The notes beneath the pieces are model-generated. The model was not told the DNA's origin. It did no database searches and worked only from the letters and a program-made list of their open reading frames with translations. The translations under genes and the position numbers were made by a program. From assembly GCA_019973155.2 (NCBI GenBank), contig BPQB01000019.1, positions 62,001 to 126,000 of the forward strand: a stretch of DNA of 64,000 nucleotides, read 5' to 3'. This DNA comes from Phanerochaete sordida (taxonomy: Eukaryota; Basidiomycota; Agaricomycetes; Polyporales; Phanerochaetaceae). Positions 33,241 through 47,870 of the stretch are shown here, piece after piece. How positions within the stretch are numbered: the first letter of the stretch is position 1; each line of letters begins with the position of its first letter.

Positions 33241-35303
33241 TCACTCCGTCGCGAGCCGATCCTGCAGGCGAGTCAATTCCCATTCTGCAAACTTATACGT
33301 CAGAAAGTTGGCCACAACTAATAGTGTTGGACCTACGGATGAGCGGACACTTGGCGCCAAATAGCTGCAGGGTCGACATGACCATGTCCAGCGACGCTAC
33401 GATGAGCATTGGGTCATGGCTCGTCGTCCAGCCCTGGCCAAGCCCACTGAGCAAGGCCGCGAGGGTTTTCCCTACGATGCCCCACAATATCTGCAACATC
33501 CGTCGATATCTTTGCCACCTGCGCTCAATAAAGCGAAACTTACGCCACACACGATATCAACGAACTGCAGCGTCGAGAGGTCGACCTGACTGAGCAGGCT
33601 TGCCGCCTCGAGCGCCGCCGCTGCCACGCTGTCGTTAAGGGGGCCACACGCACCACCCGGGGAGGGCAACACGCTGTGCGTGAGGATGTTCGCGCACGCG
33701 CACATCGTCCGCACCGTCAACAGCCCGCGCGCGAGCTCGGGACGCGCCGCGGGCACGCTCGAGAGTTGCGGGAGCACGAGGGCCCACGCCTGCATGCGTG
33801 CGTTCAGCGCGCGGAGCGTGGCTGGACGCGGCGTCAGCGGGGGCGTCTCCGAGGAGCGGAGCAGGTCAGGGCGCACCGTAATCATTCGTGACGCAGAGCC
33901 GCGCGGTCTTGTCGAGGAAGATGGACGCTTTGACGCGCAGCGTGAGGATGCTCTGCCCGGCCTCGCTCGCCGTGCCGGCGTACTTGAGGAAGAGCTGCAC
34001 CGTCTGGGCGCTACTTGGCGCGGTGAGCATGGGGAGCTAAGGGGTGTGTGAGAGTCCGTCCTCCGGTGAGACCGTGAGCAGACGGCACCTGTTCGTAGTT
34101 GTGCATCTCCAGCGGCCACGGCGTGTCTATCCGCGTGCGGAGGGTGCTCTCGTCCAGCATCGCAGAGGAGGAGTGGGTCCAGAGCGTCCAGCCGCGGTCG
34201 AGGATATACACCGTCCAGAACGCGCGGATGCGCTCGCCCTCCTCTATTTCGTCGGCAGGTGGCGGGAGCACGATCGCGGCCTGCGCGTCGACGAACGAGC
34301 CTGCGCTCCGGATCTTGTGCAAGTTGCACGCAACCGCGATGGACACGGCGGCCGAGACGTGGTAGCTCGCGGCAAGACGGCGGTTTTGGTGCAGGAGATA
34401 CAGCGCGATGAGCACCTCGGCCTGGAGCGTGTACATGATCTTGTCCGGGCAGAGGTTGTTCGAGAGGCTCTGCAGCGCGAGTGCAAGCAGCTGCGGCTCG
34501 AGGAACTTGCGGTCCGCGCTGCCGGTGAAGACGCAGCCGACGAGTATCACCGCGAACACGAGCGCGGGGGGCACCGGCGACGTGGGCGAGGGCGGCATGG
34601 AGGCCTGTAACCGCTCCGAGAATCTCGGAACGTGGAAGAAGAAGCCGAGATGCGGCGCGACGGCAAAGAATGTCTCCAGGGGCCTACGATCGGAAGTCAG
34701 AAGGTCGTCTATCAAGGCAAAGGCACCACTCACAAGTCAGTTTCAGTGGAGTCCGGCCACGGGAGACTGTGCGGACTCTTTGGGATCGAGGTCTGGCCAG
34801 GTGACTGTGGGGTGACCGGAGAGAGCCCCGGAGAAGGCGGAGGTGGCGTGGGTAGCAAGTCCTCCATCTTCGTCCGGGCCTTAGGGGTTTTGGGGGACTT
34901 CGACTTGCGCGAGCTTTCGTACGGCTTCTGTAGTGACACGGAATCTGACGGCGGCCCCTTGAGGATTTCATTGATTCGCGCTTCAAGCTCAGCGATGTTT
35001 CGCTCTAAAATCTGTGACGTAGTCGGCCCGCCGTCGGAATATTCGCAATCCACCGCAATCTCCGCCTTGATGCACTGAGTGCACACAGGCTTGCCTCCAT
35101 CACATCGCTGTCGAGGCAGTCAGCACTCCAAGGTAGCAAAGGGAGGGCATGTATACTGACCATCTTTCGTCTTCTGCGGATCAAATACAACGACGTTAGA
35201 GTTGGGAATATGTTAGAGCCTTTTCGCCGTTATCACCGTACCTGCATCTCAGACAAGCCTTGCCTCTCTCTAGCGTTAGCGTTGAAGTCGGGGAGGAAAG
35301 CAT
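33241..35303 (-). CDS. Zn2Cys6 fungal transcription factor 1
   Basis: Eight exons on the minus strand: 35303..35242, 35173..35161 (13 nt), 35107..34734, 34683..34089, 34036..33877, 33821..33544, 33490..33337, 33284..33241; 559 aa. The zinc cluster near residues 17-42 reads CLRCRRRKMRC, then CTQC and a final Cys eight residues on (C-x2-C-x6-C-x6-C-x2-C-x8-C). It is split over exons 1, 2 and 3. A short coiled coil (ILERNIAELEARINEILKG) follows, then the fungal-specific regulatory domain (LGFFFHVPRF, AVACNLHKIRS, RAFWTVYILDRGWTLWT, TPWPLE). The C terminus is QWELTRLQDRLATE. It is paralogous to the gene at 36462-38566, with introns at matching places. A TATA box lies about 70 bp upstream. The target genes are unknown. 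Confidence 0.85.
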
Positions 35304-36461
35304 GGGGGTGCAGTGCAAAGCCGAGAGGCCTAGATACGCGGTGGTACCCTTGAATCATCGAGAGCGAGGGGGTATATATAGGTGATCTTAGCTGCGAGAG
35401 CACCACGAACGGTGAATTTCTCCGTCGGACGCCAGGGCACTAGGAGCAAGATCGCGGTTTGAGCACGAACCGAGGCGGCACTGCAGGCTCGGGGCGAGCG
35501 GGCGCGCAATTCGGTGTGTGGGTGATCGTGGTGCGCGTCCGCCAAGGTGCGCCTAGCAATGCACGCACCCTATCCATGATCGACAGGCCGACAATAGGCA
35601 GCAGAGGCCCGGCGTGGCCTTGCACGTGGAGAAGCCTCCGATTCCCGGCTGGTCGGTGTAATGTAAGATGCCGCTGAACCTCGTATCATTGGGCGTTTGC
35701 CCTGGCCCCTTCCCGCGAGGCTACGGGTCTACGGCCATCGTCCGGCGACTGTGCGTAGACTCGCGCGTCTACCTGCCCGCAGAGCGTCCACGGTGTCGCT
35801 TGCACCTTGTTAGAGTGACCTCTGATGATGCTTCAGTCGATGATAGCAAGCCGCTTCCCGCTTAACGCACTCACCAGAGCACCGCCGCCGTCTGAGACTG
35901 GTCACAGGAAGGAGTGAGGTCGAGAGGTGCCCATCGATAACCACCTTTCGCCCTACGGCGTGCGCTTGAAAGCCTCCGCATGTGATCAGCCCTATCAGGG
36001 CGCAGACTGAGCGGATGCGGACGGCGGAGGTCGGAGAGTATCTCCACGGGGTTGCAGCTTGTGTCCTCGAAGTGCGCGGACTGCCCAGTGGCCGCAGCAG
36101 ACAAGTCCTCGGGTGAGAACGCAGCAGCACTGCAAAAAATATACCATACGGACGCTCGGTCTGGCGCCGGGGCTGGCGGCCATCAAAGCCGCGGACACAG
36201 AAAGTCTCCTCGCCTTTCGTCTTCGACATCCGGGGTATTACCAAGATCCCACAAGCACCAGAAGAACAGGGGGAAAGACGATATGAGTGCGCACCGCTTC
36301 CTCCGTGGGTTCCGAAACCTAGCAATACCACTGCTGATTGGGCGATAAACTAATATTGCCAATATAATAACCAACTACGTATGTATCGGTCCGAGCTCTA
36401 GAGCTTCAGTATACCGTCCAAGAGTCCGCATGAGCTACAGTCCAAGAGTATTCCGCGTAAT
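35304..36461. other. Intergenic region between the two zinc-cluster genes
   Basis: About 1.16 kb. Its left part is the promoter of factor 1 (minus), its right part the 3' region of factor 2 (minus). One 173-codon frame crosses it on the minus strand (35810-36331) without recognisable features; I do not call it a gene. Confidence 0.45.
35374..35381 (-). promoter_or_regulatory. TATA box of transcription factor 1
   Basis: TATATATA on the minus strand, about 70 bp upstream of the start codon at 35303. The second factor has a similar element at a similar distance. Confidence 0.6.
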
Positions 36462-38566
36462 CTACAGCTGAAGAGGCACTAGTAAGGGGTGGTTTATGAA
36501 AGGGCAGAGGCAAAAAGCCGAAGTAGTGCTACAAGGAGAAATAAGCTGGGGGCATTCGATAGATATTAGAATATTAGGAAATAGTGGCGGAGTGGTGAGA
36601 GACTGTAGTTGTAATTTAACCGAATATAGGCTGTTGAGCAGCGCAGACCTTGCTGAGGTGATGCTCTGTAATTCGGTCCATTGAGCGTTAGAGTACGACA
36701 GGCAGCCCGCGACAAACGCACCGAACAGAGGGGATCTGACTCCAGTGCCAGCAAAGAAGCTGAAGAGGCCCTTGAGCACACCCATGCCAAAGAGCAGTAC
36801 GCCCTCGTTCGGCAGGCCCGCGGCAGCAGTCGGGTTTCCGCGCACCATGATGAAGGTCGAGACGATGACTTCATGTGCGGCGAAGGCGGTGAACTGGAGC
36901 ACGTCAGCCGGAGGCATTCTACGACCGAGGGAAAGAGTACGTACAGCGATAATAGGGTTGACGGGCGCCAGGCCCTCGAGCGGGACAGCATTGAAGATGT
37001 TGACGATGGTGTTGGCGGCAGTGATGCAGCGCAGGAGCGACGTCATGCTTCGGCCTGCGGAGCTTTTGTGCAGGGCGATAGTGGCGCACTGCGCGAGCGT
37101 GTGGATCACGAGCAGATCGTGCCGAACGGCGGCCGAAGCAGCGTCTGGCTGTCCTAGGACCGGGATGATCTTCTTGAAATATTCGATGGAGGCGTCGAGC
37201 CCCACGACCATGTTGTTTACATCAGCGCCAGCTGTCAAAGTATGAGTGACGATGCACAGGCCACGGCTACAGTCGATGAGAAAACAACGGACCGGCGGTA
37301 TGGCCGAGGAGCGACGCTGCGTACGCAGCCTGCTCGTACAGCACAGACGCTTTGGCATAGAAGGCGAGCGGATCGTTCGTACGGTCACTTCGGACGTTGG
37401 CCAAAAACTTCTGAACGGTCTGTCCATAGGCTGACTGGTTTCCCTGCTGTGCGCGGGTAAGTTCCACCGCAAAAATCCTTGCAACATCGCCAAGCACGGC
37501 GCAATGTCACATACCTGATCGCGGGGCCAAGGGGTATCGATGACACTGTCAGCCCGCCGCTCAGTAATCAGCGACGGTGTGTCCAGGGCTGTCGTCCAGG
37601 CCTTCTCGAGCGCAAACAGCTGCCACCATGCGTTGACTCGCATCTGTTCCTCGGTGGAGTCAAGTGCAGGCGGCAGGGCGGCGTTTGGAGCGTGCGGGCC
37701 AGGGCCGAACTTGTGCAGCTTGCACGAGCGGGCGAGTGACAGCGCGCCGCTAACATGCTGCTGACCTTCGAGGAGCCGGTTGCACTCGAAGAAATAGTAG
37801 GCCAGAAGGATCTCTGCCTGGATGGCGTGCATGATATCGTCGTTGGCAGACAACGCCTGCGGAAGGCACTGTAGGGCGCGGCGGAGAAAGATATCTTCAT
37901 GTACGCCTTGACCCGGGATGATGTGGACGCCCCACAAGTAGATAGTGTTGCGGAGGAGTGCGGGGATGCGGGAACCGGTACCAACACTGCCGACGAAGCT
38001 TGCGACAAACCTGTGCACGTCGAGGAAGAATCCAAACTTGGAGGCGTGCAGCAGGAAGACTTGGGCCCTAGGATGCCATTCAGTTAGGTCTCCTCGGAGC
38101 CAATACAGTGACCGCTCACAAAGTCTGGCCAACATTACGCGGAGGCTCGGCAGCCTCCCACCAGTTGGCAGGGAACAGGGAAGGGGAGTTAAGCGCCTCA
38201 GGAAGTTGTAGTCGGCCGTTGCGCAGCTCGAGCTCGCGAATTTGATTTTCCAGCCGTCGAATCTCTTGCTCAAGCATGCGAGAATTAGAGGGAGCTGGAC
38301 CAGGGACGAAAATGCATTCGTTCTCCCTCTTGAACCGTACGCATTGATTGCAAACCGGTTGGTTGCCATCGCATTTCTGGCAGCCAGCTGCGTGAGCGGC
38401 GACGGACAAAAATATGGATGAAGGAGCCCACCATCTTCCTATTGCTGCAAAGCGAGCGTAGCCCGTCGATGAGTGCACCATGAGGGACAGCTGGGAGACG
38501 GACGCACCGACAAGCCTGGCAAGCCCGACCCCTTGGGAGATGCCCTGGAATCTCCTCGTTGCTCAT
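36462..38566 (-). CDS. Zn2Cys6 fungal transcription factor 2
   Basis: Seven exons on the minus strand: 38566..38508, 38444..38432 (13 nt), 38376..38120, 38067..37515, 37446..37293, 37231..36945, 36893..36462; 584 aa. The zinc cluster CQACRNRKMKC, CNQC and final Cys eight residues on is split by two introns, with NRKM coming from the 13-nt exon. Then comes a coiled coil (MLEQEIRRLENQIRELELRN) and the fungal-specific domain (FGFFLDVHRF, LARSCKLHKFG, NAWWQLFALEKAWTTALDTP, DTPWPRDQ). The last exon contains AQWTELQS, equivalent to QWELTRLQ in factor 1, but continues about 50 residues further with low-complexity sequence. Intron 4 (68 nt) was placed to keep the frame and match factor 1. Probably a duplicated regulator of the same family; targets unknown. 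Confidence 0.82.
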
Positions 38567-40177
38567 GTTGTTCTGTTTGACGGGTGTTGAGTCTGGTTCG
38601 TTTGCTGAAGCATAGCAGCACGCAGGCTCTGGCATATATATGAGCACCGTCTTTCCGATTGGAGACAAGCGCGTACTTTCATGGAAGCCGTATTTGCACC
38701 AAGGGTTCACACTTGGCACAGGGCGGCCTCCCGACGGCCAATCGTGCGACGCTAGCTGCGTCACCATGTCGGTTGCGCGGGTATACTGAGTCCACGGCGC
38801 AGCGTGGTGACCCTGCTCTCGGTGTTCCTACCTGCAAAGCCCGTAGAACGCAGCGGCTCAGCGACTACCGAAGCGGATCCCGAGGACACAGCTTCCTTAC
38901 CGTATTCAACAAGCCGACCTTGTTGGGTCGAGCGAATGAGATTGCTTCGATCATAGCGAGGGCTGGAGTGCAAGGGTTCTGTGACAGAATGGAACGGGAC
39001 ATCTTGGCGTGCCGTCGCGCCTGCGCAGATGTTCCGTATTCACCGGCCACGCGAGGATGCGCTTTCAGATCTATACGGAGCAATCCTGCGAGACGGATCA
39101 GAACAAACAGTGCCGGGCATCTCACCTCAGATTACGACCGACCTTGATAGACTATAGACTTTGAAAAAATGGAAAAAGAACGTTGATCGGCGACGGACAT
39201 CTGGTGCCGGAGACAAGCATCGTCACCGCTGGCAGCACAGCAGTCGTCGCCCGCGTTGCCTCGTGGTACCCGCAGCGCGCACTTTGGGACTCTTCTCTCA
39301 AATTTCGCGTACCCGGTCTGTCGCCCCTGCATTCTTGCGTCGGCCCAGTCTCGTCAATGTCGGAGGATATAGCACTTAGTTCGCTAGTACGTGCCCGTAT
39401 GGCCTGCCGAACGTAACGCTCTGACGTTCCGATTCCGTCGTGCGCCAATTCCATCAGGATTTGTACTGGCCCAGGACAGCCATCGGCAGGGCCAGGAACA
39501 CCAATCACATAATGTTTCGTGAAAGGGCCTGGGACACCCGCGAGGCTGCGTTTGGCAAAAACACGCGTGAGTTCGAGACCTACATCGCAAGGAAGTCAGT
39601 CCCTCACCAGTGAAATCGTAACGCCACAGCTCCCCGACAAATGCTCGAGAGCCATGAAACGATTGCAGTCACTGCCGCTTGATGTCATTCCGTCCTGGAA
39701 CGACTTCACATCTTGACGGCTTCACAACAAGTTTACTGCGGGTGGCTGAGTGCATATCTTGTGGCTGAGGGCATATCTCCGCGCTGCGGGCATTCAAAGA
39801 GGGTTTGCCACATATCCACTGGCACTTCATCAGATGTTGACTGTAAGCTGTCGACACTCAGCACGGTAGATATCACTCACTTGAAGGACACGATCAAATG
39901 GATGGTAGCAGCCGATTGTGGCACAATATTTGCATGGACGTCGTCCTCAACCGTATGTCGCAGGATGTGAGACAGTGAGGAGATGATGGTACGAAAGATG
40001 GACTAATCTGGACGTTCGCCAAGTCACAAGCAACCGGCCCTAATGCGCATCACGTGCGACCGTGTTTGTGCGCGCTCGCGAGTCGCGACGCGACCATTCC
40101 TCGACCATACCAAGACGCGATATTCTTGTCTCTTTCCTCCATTTCTTTGACAGCTGTCCTCATCTGCGTCTTAATCT
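38567..40177. other. Intergenic region between factor 2 and PIF1
   Basis: About 1.6 kb between divergent start codons. Many short frames cross it, none with a family motif, a consistent splice pattern or coding bias. A CACGTG E-box-like site (around 40049, within CATCACGTGCG) lies about 125 bp upstream of the PIF1 start. I see no transposon remnant. Confidence 0.45.
38635..38641 (-). promoter_or_regulatory. TATA box of transcription factor 2
   Basis: ATATATA on the minus strand (TATATAT on the plus strand), about 70 bp upstream of the start codon at 38566. Confidence 0.55.
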
Positions 40178-42634
40178 ATGTCGCAATCTTCAGGAAAACA
40201 GGTCATGTCCGGCCTGCGAACCGTCAAGCGCGACTTCTCGTCGAACTCTGTAACGTCCAGCAGTCAAACGACGGACTCAGGAGAATCATCGCGTCAGCAA
40301 AAGCTGAGCGCATCGGAGAGAAGGCTCAAGCTGATTCAAGACGCTCTCAGCGGTATGTCTGCACCGGAGGAAAAGAAACAGCCGTTTTCAGGACCTGGTC
40401 GGACGGTCGCCACTGGCAGCAACTCGAACTTCACTGGGTCGAAGCGCTCTGCACCTGCCGATAATCAGCCTGCTGCAAAGAAAAGGCAGCTTCCCTCTTC
40501 ATGGAACACGTCGTTTGACGAGAAGTCAAGCAGCATAGCCTCATACTCCAGCACACGCACATTGTCCGCCTCTGCCTCGGCCAACAGCGCGACCAAGACC
40601 ACGATAACTGTAGCCTCGACGACCCAGTCGTCTTCAAAGACATCCGGTGTCTTCCTGAGCCAAGAACAGACGCATATACTGAAGCTAGTGGAGGCAGGCG
40701 AGAGTCTGTTCTATACGGGTAGTGCCGGTAAGTGTCGACACTAGCTTGACTCCTTTGGCTGCTAAACGTGCCTTCGCGTGCTGGCTTCTGATCTCTTCCT
40801 TCTTCCCTTAGGTACCGGTAAATCGGTACTACTCAGAGAGATCATACGAGTGTTGCGAAAACGCTTTTCCAAGACACCCGATGCTATTGCCATCACTGCG
40901 TCTACCGGTATGCCACGCGTACTTCTTGAAAGGAAAGTGCTGAATGCGCATACATGCAGGTATTGCGGCATGCAACATTGGCGGTGTTACTATACACTCG
41001 TTTGCGGGCATAGGCATCGGCGTAGACTCTGCCGAACAGCTCACTACGAGGATACGGAAGAACAAGAAAGCAATGTCCAGGTGGCTCCGAACAAAGGTGC
41101 TCATCATCGATGAAGGTTCGTTCCCTCCTTCTTGCTTCACGAGACAACTTGAGCTTTTACGTGCAGTGTCCATGGTCGACGGCGACCTCTTTGACAAGCT
41201 TGCTCAGATCGGTAGCGCGCTTCGAAAAGACCCTAGGCCATTTGGTGGTATCCAAGTACGACCTCCATAAAGAACTCACGCACCTACGCACTGACACACA
41301 CTGCTTTTGATAGGTGATTGTTACTGGAGACTTCTTCCAACTTCCTCCGGTAGCCAAGGGTGACCCCAAATTTGCATTCGAAGCCGACTACTGGAAGAAG
41401 GCTGTCAAGAAAACTTTCAATCTTACAAAAGTTTTCCGACAGAGCGACCCTGGTATGTCCCTTCCAAGCATAGTGGTGTCATATCTGACGTTTCCGTGAC
41501 CGTTCTCACAATAGAGTTTGTTGACATGCTGAACGAGATGCGCTTCGGGAGGCTCACGACAGATTCCATCACGAGATTCATGAGACTTTCTCGGCCGATA
41601 CAATACGACGATGGTGTCAGCGCCACCGAGCTGTAAGCGTTCGCGCCTTGGATGGTGGAAATCTCACGCTCAACCTGTGCAGATTTCCCCGTCGAGAGGA
41701 TGTCGAACGAGCTAACGGCACGCGCATGAGAACTCTCAACACTGAAACCCACGAATACACCGCATCACACGGCGGCAAGCTGTTCGGCACTGAGCAGGGC
41801 GAGAAGCTGCTCACGAATTTCATGGCTCCCGGCAAGCTCACGCTGAAGCTTGGTGCTCAGGTGCGTCGGCTTCTCCATTCTTCGCCCGCGGTCTCGGTCA
41901 GGCTAGCCGATCGCTGATTGCTCCGTGGCGCAGGTCATGCTCATCAAGAACATGGACGAGATGAACGTCAACGGTAGCATGGGCACCATTGTCGAGTTCG
42001 TCGAGCCGAACCAGTACCTGCAGAACCCAGACGACCCGTACGTCGCGAGCACGAAGCCGGGCTCGAAGCCGAACTCCGCGGCTCCGGCCAGCAAGGAGCC
42101 AAAGAAGACCGCTGCCATGGGGATGAAGTGGCCCGTTGTCGAGTTCACGAACCCCAAGCGCAAAATGCTTATTCAGCCGGAGTCGTGGAAGGTCGAGCTG
42201 CCTGATGGAGAAGTGCAGATCAGCAGGACGCAGGTCAGTCCGGATTTCAGCTGAAACCATGTATATTTCATGCTCATGGTGACCATAATTTTACGATTAG
42301 CTGCCTCTCATCCTAGCATGGGCGATGTCTATCCACAAATCGCAAGGTCAAACACTTGAGCGTGTCAAGGTTGACCTCGCGCGCATCTTTGAGAAGGGTA
42401 TGCCGCTTGTGCTAGCTCGCTTTCTGTAATAATGACCGGTCGATAGGACAAGCTTACGTTGCACTGTCCCGAGCGACGTCCCTGGAGGGGCTGCAGGTAC
42501 TCAACTTCGATCCTGCAAAGGTCGGTGATAGCTTAACCCCGTGTCCGTATGTGGTCCACTGAAACTCGACTTAGGTGAAGGCACACCCAAAGGTTGTCGA
42601 GTGGAGCAGGACTCTTGAGGTGGTTCCCGTCTGA
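40178..42634 (+). CDS. PIF1: ATP-dependent DNA helicase PIF1
   Basis: Eleven exons: 40178..40727, 40812..40907, 40960..41115, 41167..41255, 41314..41452, 41515..41632, 41683..41860, 41934..42233, 42301..42397, 42447..42520, 42575..42634; 618 aa. SF1B helicase motifs appear in order: [14 protein letters not shown] (Walker A, 181-188), [38 protein letters not shown] (Walker B), [52 protein letters not shown] and [17 protein letters not shown]. The N terminus of about 170 residues is Ser/Thr-rich and disordered. PIF1 is a 5'-3' helicase acting on G-quadruplexes, telomeres and mitochondrial DNA. Several boundaries split codons inside motifs, yet every motif is restored, which supports the model. 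Convergent with RIT1 (245 bp). Confidence 0.95.
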
Positions 42635-42879
42635 TAGGGTCGCTTCTCGCACATACGCTGTATTTTACGCCCCGCCACTGTACACGATAGACGCCACTAT
42701 ACAATGTTCTCGACGACGCCCACGGCCCCCGACCGGGCCCCTACGCTCCTCCGCGCATGCAGTGCATTGTACGTACGTACTGCGCAACGCCACCCGAACC
42801 TGCTCGACCGTGCCCGTTGCGACTGTCGGTGAGTAGCCAGCCTCCTCGGAGTTACGTACCAGCGGCCGCTCTCGCGAGC

Positions 42880-44643
42880 TCACTTGCCCCGCAGCTCGGG
42901 CGGTGTCATGAGAAACTCGTTCACTTTCTTCAGCGTCGCTCGGGAAGGGTTCGCCTCTGGCCGACTGGTAATTATCCACTGGAGGCGCGTACCGACAGAT
43001 TTCTTATCGGCAGCTATGTCGTCCCGAGCACAGGTGTCAGTCGGCGTGCCTCGGACACTACGGCTGACAAACGTACCCTTTCCGCTCCTCTTGTCCGGCT
43101 GCACGTACTCCCCGGCATCATCGAAGAACAGCTGCAGCGCGGCCAGGGCCACGCCGACGCTGGCGTCCTTCCCGGTGTCGCAGCACACGCACACCGCCCG
43201 CCCCTGTGCGAGCTCCGCGTCGACGAACGGCACTGCGCGCGGGAGCACGCTGTCCAGGAACAGCTTCTGCCCGCGTTTGCCCTGCGGCAGGCGCAGGCGC
43301 AGCGTGTGCGCGTGCGCCCCGGGTGCTGGCGCGGCATCGGCATCAGTGTCCGCCGCCGGGAGCGCCTCCGCGATCACGACGCAGGAGATGCCTGCCGCGC
43401 CCGCCGCGGGGCTGTGCGCTGCGGGCGATGGCGGATCTGACAGATTTCCGACGAGGAGCCGCCCCTGCACGCGTGCGATCCGGGTGGGGCCCGCTGTGCG
43501 CGCGGCGCTGCGCCCCGCGGTGTGGCTTGCGACGAGGTCTTGTATCAGGTCCGGCAGCCAGGGTCTGTCCGTGATGAGAATGCGGGCTCGGTGCTGCCAG
43601 AATATGTCCGGCGTCAGGCCCTGGGACGGCGACGTCAGTAGCTGTCTCGCACAGATGCTGCGTCGGTCCTTACCTGCCCCCACAGCTCGTGGTCATCGCC
43701 CGAACCTTGGATGTATGAGAAGCCCTTCGAGCGCCTCTCCAAGCCCTCTTCAATATGCTTCGAGGCAGAGACGCAGATGACCGGGTAGAAGGTTCTGTCC
43801 GATGTCGGCGGTATATGGGGATACGACGAGGTAGATGGAGTGATCCAGAACGGCCGCAGAGGACGCGTCAGGTTCGGGAGGTCATACGATGAGTTCTAGG
43901 GGGGACATTAATGCTCGGAGTCAGGAAGATTGTATGAGCACCGTAGTCATCCCTTACATTGAGTGTTGTCGCCCATTCTTCCAGCTGTGTTTCAATATGT
44001 GCGTGCTCTTGACGGCTAACAGCCACTGGTGAGGTGTACAGAGTGGTGTCCCAATCACTGCCTTTCCCATGCCGTAGGCAGATGGCGCGGTTCATGACGG
44101 CGCACCAGATTGGTACTGTCTTGGACAAAGCATCCGGGAGTCGTTTCCCAGATCGCGTAGAGTCTACCAAGAGCAGACTTTGACATCTTCAGCTCATCAT
44201 GTAATCAACACAGCGGCGTGGGTACTCACCCACCGTGCTGAATTATGAACGGCAATAGATGGATATTTGGCCTTCGAAGATTGAAGCTCCAGTTGTTGAA
44301 GTGGCCATCCGTAGATTTGAAGTATGCTGCCTCTTCGCTGGCCTAGGAAGAAAATCCATGAGCCGCTACATGGGAAGATGCTACGGAAATAGCCTCACAA
44401 TCTCAGGGTCGACGTACCACGCTCCACAACGCAAATTTGCTAGACTCCTAGTCAGCTCCGACTTAACGCTCAGTGTGTGCAATATTACTTACGAACCAGA
44501 GGCAATTCCGGGTAGGCTTCGCGAACTGCCTTCACAAACTCGCAGTCTTCTGCAATCGAATGTACGCGATTAAAGATATCGAGCGACTCTCTTCGTAAGT
44601 GTGCGAGAGCCTCGCTCGTGCCATTCACAGAATCCGAGGTCAT
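42880..44643 (-). CDS. RIT1: Initiator tRNA phosphoribosyl transferase (Rit1)
   Basis: Six exons on the minus strand: 44643..44493, 44439..44399, 44342..44230, 44177..43958, 43895..43674, 43620..42880; 495 aa. It shows ESLDIFNRVHSIAEDCEFV, NLRCGAWYVDP, YFKSTDGHFNNWSFNLRRPN, VDSTRSGKRLPDALSKTVPIWC, YIQGSGDDHELWGQGLTPDIFW and a C-terminal phosphatase-like domain with CVCCDTGKDASVGVALA and a final NEFLMTPPELR. Rit1 adds 2'-O-ribosyl phosphate to A64 of initiator tRNA-Met, which keeps it out of elongation. Introns are 52-62 nt. Its stop lies 245 bp from that of PIF1. Confidence 0.92.
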
Positions 44644-45299
44644 TTATGTTTTTAGAGACGGTTATTTGGCTTGATTGCCTACAAGGCGGATGGTCATGAG
44701 GACGGGAAGGAGGAGGTGGGATGAGAAAACTCTGGCCAATCAGAACCGGCGGCTCGAACTTCGTGGCGTTCGGCATTTCGGCACGCCAGCGCTTAGTCGT
44801 AGCGGATGGCGACCCCCTCCTTGGTTGACCGACCGCTGCACGTGGATACCATCGCCTCCTGAAAATCAAAGCACCCGGCCTTGTGTATTTCTACCCATAA
44901 TAGAACAATTACTAATGCAAGTTGTAGTCTAGGTCGATAAAGATGTTGCTGCGCCGAGATCGCAGTGCACGCGGGTCCGCGTGGTCTATGTAATCAATTT
45001 GCGACAATAATTGTAGAGCGGGTCGTCGAGGAGAATGTTGTGTTTTACACAAGGAGGAGGTCATGTAAACGACAACATGCACATGAGAGAGCCGAAGAGA
45101 AGGTGCGAGCGGAAGAGGCAGATATGTGTATACCGAGATTACTAGTCAGCCAGTCAGAAGGAAGATGATAGAGCAACACGAGGTCAGAAATCCAAAGAGT
45201 GAATGGAAGTAAGTCGTGGCCAGAGTATAATGGGGCGCGCAGGGTGCGAAGGCGAAGGGATGTGTAGGTAAGAGAAGGTACGCAAACGTCAGCAGGGGT
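44644..45299. other. Intergenic region between RIT1 start and PAK stop
   Basis: 656 bp holding the RIT1 promoter (minus) and the kinase 3' UTR (minus). No gene is seen. Confidence 0.5.

Positions 45300-47870
<2,571 letters not shown>

Noticed and set aside
35810..36331. 173-codon minus-strand frame between the two transcription factors
   Set aside because: No motif, no splice context and mixed composition; it probably lies in 3' UTR and promoter sequence.
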